In this document: in pieces, positions 1-10,848 of the stretch
Position numbering within the stretch: position 1 is the first letter of the stretch
Layout of the letters: every line of letters starts with the position of its first letter
From: Caenorhabditis elegans
Taxonomy: Eukaryota; Nematoda; Chromadorea; Rhabditida; Rhabditidae
Length of the DNA stretch: 64,000 nucleotides
Assembly (NCBI RefSeq): GCF_000002985.6
Contig: NC_003284.9
Span: 14,384,001 to 14,448,000 of the forward strand
Reading direction: 5' to 3'
Position numbers and translations under genes: made by a program
Notes under the pieces: generated by a model
Database searches by the model: none
What the model was told of the DNA's origin: nothing
Seen by the model: only the letters and a program-made list of their open reading frames with translations

Positions 1-640
1 CGGACTATAAAAATTAATTTTGATTTCTATCTTGGTTATTTCAAAGATGGAACATCCTTCAGGTAAGGTCATTGCCTGTTTACGTGCCTACAAGGTATAT
101 GCAATTCGTGAAATTTTCCCATTCGTTTAATTAAAAACGTAAATTTAAAAAAAAAACAAGGCATCTTGTGAGGAACCCTGCTGTTCTAGCACAATTCCTG
201 CTACATTTGTCACTTGTGTTTTAATTTCTACTGTTTCACGATGTCCATATTATAATGTTCAACACATTTGTGCCGAATATGCCGATCTGTTCACTTTCCG
301 GTCTTCTCAACTTTGATATAGTATTGCGATCAAAAAACAAACATATCCCCGATTGATCTCTCAAAAAATTTAAAAAGTTTGTTGATATGGCCCTGAATAG
401 ACAATTTTTTTCTAAGATTATTGGTAAAGTTCGGGACCTGGAAATTAAATTTAAGCCACGCTAGAGGGGTTTCTGTATCCGAATTATTTTTTACAGGACT
501 GCACTTTTTTGCAAAAAAAATTTTTTGGAATTTTGGGAGAATTTCTATGAAAATGGATTGCTAATTTTTTTTTAGTATTATTGGTACGTTTCTGGGTCAA
601 GAAATTCGTTTTTGGCCGCGCTACAGGGGTTTTTGTCTTG
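1..640. other. Non-coding left edge with two copies of a dispersed repeat
   Basis: No open frame with splice signals is visible. Positions 405-480 and 562-645 are two related copies of a sequence with the pattern ATTATTGGTA...GCGCTACAGGGG followed by TTTTTGTCTTGAATTC. The second copy is the cleaner. The same sequence returns three times at 59.7-60.2 kb, so it is a dispersed family and not part of the minisatellite to its right. Confidence 0.6.
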
Positions 641-647
641 AATTCAT

Positions 648-757
648 TTTTTGATTTGCCCGTAATTTATATTTTTCTGAAGATGAGATGAGTAAGGGGG
701 TGACAACAATTAAATTCCTCATCTTCAGAAAAATATAAATTACGGGCAAATCAAAAA
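648..757. repeat. Perfect 40-bp inverted repeat capping the minisatellite
   Basis: Bases 648-687 are the exact reverse complement of 718-757, separated by a 30-bp spacer. The left arm is a single minisatellite unit in opposite orientation. It matches the atypical first units (five A after CAAATC) and not the canonical unit (CAAATCAACAATTA), so the inversion involved the edge unit itself. It could form a stem-loop. Confidence 0.9.
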
Positions 758-3700
758 TTAATTTCATCATCTTCAGAAAAATATAAATTACGGGCAAATC
801 AACAATTAAATTCCACATCTTCAGAAAAATATAAATTACGGGCAAATCAACAATTAAATTCCACATCTTCAGAAAAATATAAATTACGGGCAAATCAACA
901 ATTAAATTCCTCATCTTCAGAAAAATATAAATTACGGGCAAATCAACAATTAAATTCCTCATCTTCAGAAAAATATAAATTACGGGCAAATCAACAATTA
1001 AATTCCTCATCTTCAGAAAAATATAAATTACGGGCAAATCAACAATTAAATTCCTCATCTTCAGAAAAATATAAATTACGGGCAAATCAACAATTAAATT
1101 CCTCATCTTCAGAAAAATATAAATTACGGGCAAATCAACAATTAAATTCCTCATCTTCAGAAAAATATAAATTACGGGCAAATCAACAATTAAATTCCTC
1201 ATCTTCAGAAAAATATAAATTACGGGCAAATCAACAATTGAATTCCTCATCTTCAGAAAAATATAAATTACGGGCAAATCAACAATTAATTTCCTCATCT
1301 TCAGAAAAATATAAATTACGGGCAAATCAACAATTAAATTCCTCATCTTCAGAAAAATATAAATTACGGGCAAATCAACAATTAATTTCCTCATCTTCAG
1401 AAAAATATAAATTACGGGCAAATCAACAATTAAATTCCTCATCTTCAGAAAAATATAAATTACGGGCAAATCAACAATTAAATTCCTCATCTTCAGAAAA
1501 ATATAAATTACGGGCAAATCAACAATTAATTTCCTCATCTTCAGAAAAATATAAATTACGGGCAAATCAACAATTGAATTCCTCATCTTCAGAAAAATAT
1601 AAATTACGGGCAAATCAACAATTAATTTCCTCATCTTCAGAAAAATATAAATTACGGGCAAATCAACAATTGAATTCCTCATCTTCAGAAAAATATAAAT
1701 TACGGGCAAATCAACAATTAAATTCCTCATCTTCAGAAAAATATAAATTACGGGCAAATCAACAATTGAATTCCTCATCTTCAGAAAAATATAAATTACG
1801 GGCAAATCAACAATTAAATTCCTCATCTTCAGAAAAATATAAATTACGGGCAAATCAACAATTAAATTCCTCATCTTCAGAAAAATATAAATTACGGGCA
1901 AATCAACAATTAATTTCCTCATCTTCAGAAAAATATAAATTACGGGCAAATCAACAATTAAATTCCTCATCTTCAGAAAAATATAAATTACGGGCAAATC
2001 AACAATTAAATTCCTCATCTTCAGAAAAATATAAATTACGGGCAAATCAACAATTAAATTCCTCATCTTCAGAAAAATATAAATTACGGGCAAATCAACA
2101 ATTAAATTCCTCATCTTCAGAAAAATATAAATTACGGGCAAATCAACAATTAATTTCCTCATCTTCAGAAAAATATAAATTACGGGCAAATCAACAATTA
2201 AATTCCTCATCTTCAGAAAAATATAAATTACGGGCAAATCAACAATTAAATTCCTCATCTTCAGAAAAATATAAATTACGGGCAAATCAACAATTAATTT
2301 CCTCATCTTCAGAAAAATATAAATTACGGGCAAATCAACAATTAAATTCCTCATCTTCAGAAAAATATAAATTACGGGCAAATCAACAATTAAATTCCTC
2401 ATCTTCAGAAAAATATAAATTACGGGCAAATCAACAATTGAATTCCTCATCTTCAGAAAAATATAAATTACGGGCAAATCAACAATTAAATTCCTCATCT
2501 TCAGAAAAATATAAATTACGGGCAAATCAACAATTAATTTCCTCATCTTCAGAAAAATATAAATTACGGGCAAATCAACAATTAAATTCCTCATCTTCAG
2601 AAAAATATAAATTACGGGCAAATCAACAATTAAATTCCTCATCTTCAGAAAAATATAAATTACGGGCAAATCAACAATTGAATTGCTCATCTTCAGAAAA
2701 ATATAAATTACGGGCAAATCAACAATTAATTTCCTCATCTTCAGAAAAATATAAATTACGGGCAAATCAACAATTGAATTGCTCATCTTCAGAAAAATAT
2801 AAATTACGGGCAAATCAACAATTAAATTCCTCATCTTCAGAAAAATATAAATTACGGGCAAATCAACAATTAATTTCCTCATCTTCAAAAAAATATAAAT
2901 TACGGGCAAATCAACAATTGAATTGCTCATCTTCAGAAAAATATAAATTACGGGCAAATCAACAATTGAATTGCTCATCTTCAGAAAAATATAAATTACG
3001 GGCAAATCAACAATTGAATTGCTCATCTTCAGAAAAATATAAATTACGGGCAAATCAACAATTGAATTGCTCATCTTCAGAAAAATATAAATTACGGGCA
3101 AATCAACAATTAATTTCCTCATCTTCAAAAAAATATAAATTACGGGCAAATCAACAATTGAATTGCTCATCTTCAGAAAAATATAAATTACGGGCAAATC
3201 AACAATTAAATTCCTCATCTTCAGAAAAATATAAATTACGGGCAAATCAACAATTAATTTCCTCATCTTCAGAAAAATATAAATTACGGGCAAATCAACA
3301 ATTAATTTCCTCATCTTCAGAAAAATATAAATTACGGGCAAATCAACAATTAATTTCCTCATCTTCAGAAAAATATAAATTACGGGCAAATCAACAATTA
3401 ATTTCCACATCTTCAGAAAAATATAAATTACGGGCAAATCAACAATTAATTTCCTCATCTTCAGAAAAATATAAATTACGGGCAAATCAACAATTAATTT
3501 CCTCATCTTCAGAAAAATATAAATTACGGGCAAATCAACAATTAATTTCCTCATCTTCAGAAAAATATAAATTACGGGCAAATCAACAATTAATTTCCTC
3601 ATCTTCAGAAAAATATAAATTACGGGCAAATCAACAATTAATTTCCTCATCTTCAGAAAAATATAAATTACGGGCAAATCAACAATTAATTTCCTCATCT

Positions 3701-5965
3701 TCAGAAAAATATAAATTACGGGCAAATCAACAATTAATTTCCTCATCTTCAGAAAAATATAAATTACGGGCAAATCAACAATTAATTTCCTCATCTTCAA
3801 AAAAATATAAATTACGGGCAAATCAACAATTAAATTCCTCATCTTCAGAAAAATATAAATTACGGGCAAATCAACAATTGAATTGCTCATCTTCAGAAAA
3901 ATATAAATTACGGGCAAATCAACAATTAATTTCCTCATCTTCAAAAAAATATAAATTACGGGCAAATCAACAATTAATTTCCTCATCTTCAAAAAAATAT
4001 AAATTACGGGCAAATCAACAATTAAATTCCTCGTCTTCAGAAAAATATAAATTACGGGCAAATCAACAATTAAATTCCACATCTTCAGAAAAATATAAAT
4101 TACGGGCAAATCAACAATTGAATTGCTCATCTTCAGAAAAATATAAATTACGGGCAAATCAACAATTGAATTGCTCATCTTCAGAAAAATATAAATTACG
4201 GGCAAATCAACAATTAAATTCCACATCTTCAGAAAAATATAAATTACGGGCAAATCAACAATTGAATTGCTCATCTTCAGAAAAATACAAATTACGGGCA
4301 AATCAACAATTGAATTGCTCATCTTCAGAAAAATATAAATTACGGGCAAATCAACAATTGAATTGCTCATCTTCAGAAAAATATAAATTACGGGCAAATC
4401 AACAATTAAATTCCTCATCTTCAGAAAAATATAAATTACGGGCAAATCAACAATTAAATTCCTCATCTTCAGAAAAATATAAATTACGGGCAAATCAACA
4501 ATTAAATTCCTCATCTTCAGAAAAATATAAATTACGGGCAAATCAACAATTAAATTCCTCATCTTCAGAAAAATATAAATTACGGGCAAATCAACAATTA
4601 ATTTCCTCATCTTCAGAAAAATATAAATTACGGGCAAATCAACAATTAAATTCCTCATCTTCAGAAAAATATAAATTACGGGCAAATCAACAATTAAATT
4701 CCACATCTTCAGAAAAATATAAATTACGGGCAAATCAACAATTGAATTGCTCATCTTCAGAAAAATATAAATTACGGGCAAATCAACAATTAAATTCCTC
4801 ATCTTCAGAAAAATATAAATTACGGGCAAATCAACAATTAAATTCCACATCTTCAGAAAAATATAAATTACGGGCAAATCAACAATTGAATTGCTCATCT
4901 TCAGAAAAATATAAATTACGGGCAAATCAACAATTAATTTCCTCATCTTCAGAAAAATATAAATTACGGGCAAATCAACAATTGAATTGCTCATCTTCAG
5001 AAAAATATAAATTACGGGCAAATCAACAATTAATTTCCTCATCTTCAGAAAAATATAAATTACGGGCAAATCAACAATTAAATTCCACATCTTCAGAAAA
5101 ATATAAATTACGGGCAAATCAACAATTGAATTGCTCATCTTCAGAAAAATATAAATTACGGGCAAATCAACAATTAAATTCCACATCTTCAGAAAAATAT
5201 AAATTACGGGCAAATCAACAATTGAATTGCTCATCTTCAGAAAAATATAAATTACGGGCAAATCAACAATTAATTTCCTCATCTTCAGAAAAATATAAAT
5301 TACGGGCAAGTCAACAATTAAATTCCACATCTTCAGAAAAATATAAATTACGGGCAAATCAACAATTGAATTGCTCATCTTCAGAAAAATATAAATTACG
5401 GGCAAATCAACAATTAAATTCCACATCTTCAGAAAAATATAAATTACGGGCAAATCAACAATTGAATTGCTCATCTTCAGAAAAATATAAATTACGGGCA
5501 AATCAACAATTAATTTCCTCATCTTCAGAAAAATATAAATTACGGGCAAATCAACAATTAAATTCCACATCTTCAGAAAAATATAAATTACGGGCAAATC
5601 AACAATTGAATTGCTCATCTTCAGAAAAATATAAATTACGGGCAAATCAACAATTAAATTCCTCATCTTCAGAAAAATATAAATTACGGGCAAATCAACA
5701 ATTAAATTCCTCATCTTCAGAAAAATATAAATTACGGGCAAATCAACAATTAAATTCCTCATCTTCAGAAAAATATAAATTACGGGCAAATCAACAATTA
5801 AATTCCTCATCCTCAGAAAAATATAAATTACGGGCAAATCAACAATTAAATTCCTCATCCTCAGAAAAATATAAATTACGGGCAAATCAACAATTAAATT
5901 CCTCATCCTCAGAAAAATATAAATTACGGGCAAATCAACAATTAAATTCCTCATTTTCAGAAAAA
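704..5965. repeat. 48-bp minisatellite, 109 full units plus a partial unit
   Basis: The unit starts CAACAATTAAATTCCTCATC and ends in AAATTACGGGCAAAT. Unit starts fall at 704 + 48n all the way to 5936, so no unit carries an insertion or deletion. Variation is by base substitution at a few sites: AAATTCC / ATTTCC / GAATTGC, CCTCATC / CCACATC, TTCAG / TTCAA. Because 48 is a multiple of three and the unit has no stop in these frames, long open frames exist on both strands (plus about 704-5965, minus about 5954-621). The plus frame has no ATG in the unit, and codon content simply follows the repeat. I therefore treat both open frames as by-products and not as genes. Variant units are arranged in blocks, with a 240-bp five-unit pattern near the right end. 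Confidence 0.97.
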
Positions 5966-5989
5966 TAGTGAGTTAGTTGCATTTTGTGA

Positions 5990-6952
5990 ACCAACCAATC
6001 TCAGCTTGAACGAGTACCTCGGCTGAATATTTTACTCGCAGATGAGATAGATGTACATGAACTGAGTCAAATGAACTGTGAAGTAATCAAATTGTGGAAA
6101 AACACATTGAAAACTGAGTGCATTAATCGACTTATCCGGCTTTGGATATCTGGATGCATGCAAAAACTAAAACGTTTTTGTCTAAAATTCTACACCGAGC
6201 AAGATCGATACGATGAAACACTGTACGGTATTTCAAGTTCGCAGTGGAACGAATCACGCAGAGGACAAATATATAAGTTAGTTATTCATATTAAATTTGA
6301 CACTGTTTTCGATCCAGGGCACTATTATCAAACATTTCAGTTCAATAGAAAATAAATGAACGTATTTCTTTTGAGAAAAAAAAATTCCCGTGTTTTCTCA
6401 ATTAGTCTGGCATAGAAGACTAGTTTTTAATTTATCCGCAGGGGTGCAAGACTAATCGAGACTGCAAGATTATTAGAGGCTGCATGACTATTTTTTTAAA
6501 TGTCTATAACGTTGGATAATATACCAACTTTTATATTAAAATTAACTTGATTCCGCAAAAACAACGAAGAATACATACTTTTGCAATGTTTCATTGATTA
6601 TTTGAATACTTTTAAATTTTATTTACCCAAAAAATGAAGAATTTACTGGCGTTACAAAAAAATATTGCTGGTATGGCAGAAAAAAAATGCCAGAATATTA
6701 GAGGCTGCAGTACTAATTTTCAATTGTCTCTGAGGGATGCAAGACGATATGTCTACAATTTTTGACGTTTCAAACTAATATAATGAGATGAAAACACATT
6801 TTCATTTCAGTGACGGATTTGAAGCAATAAACTGTGCAGATGGAAGAGATATTGAAGGCCCTAATGGAGTACTTGCTACGATACTGATCAAGAATGGTAC
6901 TCTCGAATTTGTTGTGTGGCACGATATATTACCCAAAAACCCAAGTATTTAA
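5990..6952 (+). pseudogene. FBA_2-type F-box gene, orphan C-terminal part
   Basis: Two exons are seen: about 5990-6276 and 6811-6952, joined by a GTTAGT donor and a TTTCATTTCAG acceptor with the frame kept. The product reads through LIRLWISGCMQKLKRF and ends in GVLATILIKNGTLEFVVWHD. This matches the FBA_2 (F-box associated type 2) end of C. elegans FBXB-type proteins, with the conserved G-F-x-I...DG-x-LAT-I-x-x-N-x-x-F-x-x-VVW pattern. No F-box exon precedes it. Instead the same plus frame runs back into the minisatellite through stops at 5987, 5969 and 5966. An internal ATG at 6071 exists but would start in mid-domain. The simplest reading is a truncated remnant whose front was lost or replaced at the repeat. 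A far-upstream first exon outside the window cannot be excluded. Confidence 0.7.
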
Positions 6953-8177
6953 TCATTTTTCGTGTTTATTTTGGTGGTGTTGGTTTCTTTTATAATACAG
7001 TGCGCACAACATCTATTTGAGCTCTGAGCTCGTTGTTTGGATTACAGACCTCCATCTATTTCTTCTGTGAATTGAAAAAAATAATGTGACATTCCATTTC
7101 TGTTTTCCAGCTTCTGTTTTACTAGAAAAAAAAAGATTTCACAAAGTTGTAAATTACAAAAACACAACAAAAACAAAAGTTTTTTTATTATTTATTTAAA
7201 TTTAGATATTATTATTAGGCCGGCAAATAAGTTCTGACGTATTTCGTCAATTTACGGTTTTCCTATAATTTTATATGGGTGACTAATAGTAGGCAGCGAG
7301 TATATACAAGCTTATTATATACAAGCTTATATATTTTTTTATATACAAGCTTATATATTTTTTTAGTCATTCCATTTGATTTACATAAAATCGTGACATG
7401 AACCCTATGCAATTTTATTTTCAAAAAAAAAATCAACAATCAAGCTTTTTTAAATAGTTGTATTGTCTTGAAAAGTACTGAAGCCAGCCTTAAAAAATTA
7501 AATTTGAAACAATAACATTTTTTTATTATTTTCCATTCATTCGCTTCACAAAACATCGTGACATGAATCCTTAAGAGTTATATTTACAACAATTCTACAA
7601 AATTTTGGTGGCATCAAAAATTGCAGCCAGCAAAAAATGATGAGTGAAAACTAAGAGTTCTCATTAAAAATGAATAGCTTGCGCTTGCTCAAAAATTGCA
7701 ATACTAACAAAGTTCGAACATCAAACGTTTCAAAACTGACAAGAGCACCAAGAAATGTAAAGGATGAATGCACTTGACTAGAGCAAAAAATTCTCTGACA
7801 AAAAAAAGGAAGAAATGCGCCAAATGTGGCGAAGTATGATTTATGCGTTTTTGGATCGAAAAATGAAGTAGAAACTTTGAAAATGCTGAACTTTTTTTTG
7901 CAAAAGAGGGGAAGTATGTTATATACTTGCTGTGACTTAAAACTTTGTAACGTATTATTTTGAAGATTGTTTTTTTTTGAAACAGATATCGTATGGCAAC
8001 CATGAATGCGTTCTCAACATGTTTTATTTGATAAACTACTTTGAAATACAAAATATGCATTATGGAGAAGTAGCGCAAATGTGAAAAAAAATGTTCTAAC
8101 ATTTTTCTTATTGGGCTAAAAGGATCAAATATAGCATTGAAACTGTTCACAACATTCAAAAAACTTTTGATTCTTAG
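6953..8177. other. Non-coding, AT-rich
   Basis: No convincing exon. It contains a short tandem repeat at 7301-7364 and a possible solo transposon end near 7218 (AGGCCGGCAAATAAGTTCTG). Open frames here are short and lack codon-like content. Confidence 0.5.
7301..7364. repeat. Short tandem repeat, about 24-bp unit
   Basis: Three consecutive copies of TATACAAGCTTAT, the last two with a TATATTTTTTT tail, lie side by side. Confidence 0.75.
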
Positions 8178-8604
8178 AGGTGGAGTTGCGCCAGTGGAGA
8201 TTTTGTCTAAGTGCACTTATAATGATCCAAAAAAAACGAATATCATAATAAAACACTTCAAAATTTTTTAGATTTTTCAAAATTTTTGGTCAAAGTTTTG
8301 GTAAATTGCCAAATTTTGAAAAATACGAGCTTTTAAGGAAATTTGAAGGAATGTCGGATGTTTCGACCCTTACAATGTTTCAATAAAAATAATTTAAACA
8401 AAGATAAAACATAAAAAAAGTCGAAAAAAAAATTTTTTTGGTCGACTTCCAAAATTATGAGAGGCAAAAACTGAGTAATTGCCACTTTTTTGACAGTAAA
8501 TAAAAAAATTTCAAAATTTTTTTGAAACGTTTTATCATGGTATTTGGTCATTTTAGGACCAAAGGTGTGGTTTTAACAATTTCCCCACTGGCGCTACCCC
8601 ACTT
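8178..8604. mobile_element. Palindromic MITE, copy 1
   Basis: The left end (AGGTGGAGTTGCGCCAGTGG) is inverted at the right end (CCACTGGCGCTACCCCACTT), and the interior is partly self-complementary. A second copy of the same family lies at 49092-49519 and shares the interior, for example TTTTGTCTAA...CACT(T/C)ATAATGATCC and ACCAAAGGTGTGGTTTTAA. It has no transposase frame. The ends resemble the PAL/TTAA-type non-autonomous elements abundant in C. elegans. Confidence 0.85.
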
Positions 8605-8866
8605 AAAAAAAACGACACAAACTGAGTACACGCAACTTAAAAACAAACATTGTCGCATGTTCGAACCACCAGTATGTTTACGTATAAATATTTTAAACAA
8701 GTGCAACAAAAGTTCTCAATGTATTTAATCATTTTTGAACCGTACGCACTTGAGTAAAATAGTTTTTTTTACTTTCAAACTTTCCCCGACAGAATCTTGA
8801 ACTCCTTCATTACGTTTGCAGTCATTTTAACCAAAAATAACGTATCAAGTAAAAGATAATATAATA

Positions 8867-10848
8867 TCAAAAGTAATAATCAGATGCAAATGAGCGGGAA
8901 TTCTTGTCACCTTGACGACGTCGATTGCGATCACCAACATGACGCCAACGAGGAGGATTAAAATGCTTTGTTTTTCCGGCATCCTGAAGAAATTTTAATT
9001 TGATCATTGCGCATTTTGAAAATTAGTAAAAAATAATTTCTAATTTTTATCACACAGCTGCTCAGAGTTGTGGGTAAAACACAAAATCTTTTTTTACAAA
9101 AAAGTGAGTGGAGCTGCGCCTAGACAGTGGCACTACCTTTTTTGGTATCAGTTTTCCTTTTCGAATATTTTTCAGTCAAAAATTAACCAACCGAGTTTTG
9201 TTTTTGAAATCTTATTCAGAATATGTAGAGTTTTTGTTATATGTTTCAGAGAAGTAGCAAAAAATTATGTTTTACCTTGATTGGCACTTTGTTTCATTTT
9301 CATGATAACTTCTCTGATAGTATAATATTTTGGAAGAACTTACTGCTTTCCTCATCAATGTGTCATTTGGTAATTTCTTCAAGTTGCTCTCAGACTTCAC
9401 TTTCCTCAAATTGGAGTTTGCATGCTGCGTTCTTTCCATTTGCTCCGTTTTTTGAGCTCGATAGCGTTGTTCCTATAATTTTTAAAATTTTATCAAATAA
9501 GTTTTGACTTGATTTGTTGTATAAGGGTTAAAAAACGAAAGAGAAATAAAAATTTGCCAGATTTTTCTCATGAGTCCCCCCTCTCACCCTTTGTTGTCTT
9601 ATTATCTGCTCTTTTGGTTTTACAACCTTTGATTTGATTGGCACAGCTGATTTTTTTGGTTTAATTGGTACGAATACCTGCAAACATAAAAAATAAGGTC
9701 ATCAGTAAAAAAAAATCATTACCGGCTCCAGAACTGGTTCCTGATGTGATGTTTTAACAGACTTTGGTTTTATCATTGGAGTCTTTTTCTTTTTCTTTGA
9801 CTTTTTTTCAGCGATAGGGTATGCTGAAAAAAGTTACTATAGATAATAATAAGACCATTCAACTAACTTTTTTCAGGCCAATCGTCTGAGAAGCTTTGTG
9901 ATTTTTGTAAATACGGAGGATCATATCTTCTTATTGGCTCCGGCTCACTCCGGGGAGATATCTCGCGGACACGATCTGCTTCTCGGCTCCAACTTCAAAA
10001 ATATGAATTGATGAATTTAGATGAAAAATAAAAAGTTTCACTCGAAATGTTCACACATTCAGGCTTGGCAAAGTGTTTTTTAAAAGCTAGCCCACCTTAT
10101 TCTTCGTGAACTAGAAGGTCGGATCGGTAGACGAGATGTTCTTGTTCGAATATGTGGGTTATATGCTGCAGAAAATAGTTTGTAAAATTAAAAAAAAAAC
10201 AGTGAAACACTCACGAATAATGTCCTGCCGCGGAATTCCGGATTTTGGAAATTCTAAAGAAGGCGATCGTATATCTGCTGGTTTTTGAACATCCCCATCA
10301 ATTTTAATGCGATAAAAGTAGCACCGTTTCAAATCTGAAAAGTGCACTGTAATTAAAAAAACATTAAGGAAATTTGTTTTTTTTTCCAAATCAAATGGAA
10401 GCTCTTAAGATCTAAGTGTCTTCAGTACTGCCTAGAAAAACATGTTTTGTTAATCCAAGTATGCCTTTTCCGTTCAAATCATCATCCATTATCACGCTTT
10501 ATCTTTTGTGTTAACCTGAATATATGCTTGCCGAATATTTATTTTTTATTGTGGTTCTTGTATAATCATTACCAAACCAGAATACTCTCAGGCTCCGGAT
10601 AAAGTTCTCGCACATGTATCAATTTTTCTGGAGCTTTAAAAAACGGAATACAATATTATTTTTCATTATTATTGTGAACTACAAAACACATCTTTAACTC
10701 ATAAGCATGATTTTTTTTTTCAAACTTAGAATTGAAACCAGCAGGCGTTCATCTTTGAATTGTCTAGAGATATATTTTACGGTACTTGCTTTTTGTGTTG
10801 CAGCTCTAATAATGTTAAATTTTTCAGGGGGCGGAAAAATTTTTATTT
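8867..10848 (-). CDS. Unnamed basic, Pro/Lys/Arg-rich protein, at least nine exons
   Basis: Phase-consistent minus-strand exons are 10848-10726, 10633-10586, 10334-10215, 10165-10096, 9992-9868, 9823-9723, 9677-9588, 9472-9344 and a last exon 8983-8867 ending in TGA. A small optional exon 9313-9276 would instead end the frame shortly after, at a TAA. The product is low-complexity and strongly basic. It has an N-terminal segment rich in PPPEK/PEK motifs, a short ordered stretch (RCYFYRIKIDGDV), an Arg/Ser-rich stretch (RTRTSRLPIRPSSSRRI), a Lys run (EKKSKKKKKTP) and an Arg-rich end (GDRNRRRQGDK). I recognise no domain. The composition suggests nucleic-acid or scaffold binding, but that is inference. 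The start codon is not resolved; the first exon may lie upstream of 10848. The 10586 donor (GTATTC) and the 9992 acceptor (TTGAAG) are weak and are the least certain joins. Confidence 0.6.

Noticed and set aside
231-238. CTGTTTCA, the core of the C. elegans piRNA upstream motif
   Set aside because: An isolated 8-mer in AT-rich DNA is expected by chance; no cluster of motifs with the 21U spacing was seen.
621-5954. 1,777-codon minus-strand frame across the minisatellite
   Set aside because: It is only the 48-bp unit read in one frame; a hydrophobic 16-residue repeat with no gene-like ends and no splice context.
1238-5968. 1,576-codon plus-strand frame across the minisatellite
   Set aside because: The apparent start is TTG; the unit has no ATG in this frame, and openness follows from the period being divisible by three.
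7704-8216. 170-codon minus-strand frame rich in Phe, His and Lys
   Set aside because: Composition follows A/T runs, it runs into the MITE at 8178, and it has no motif or splice partner.
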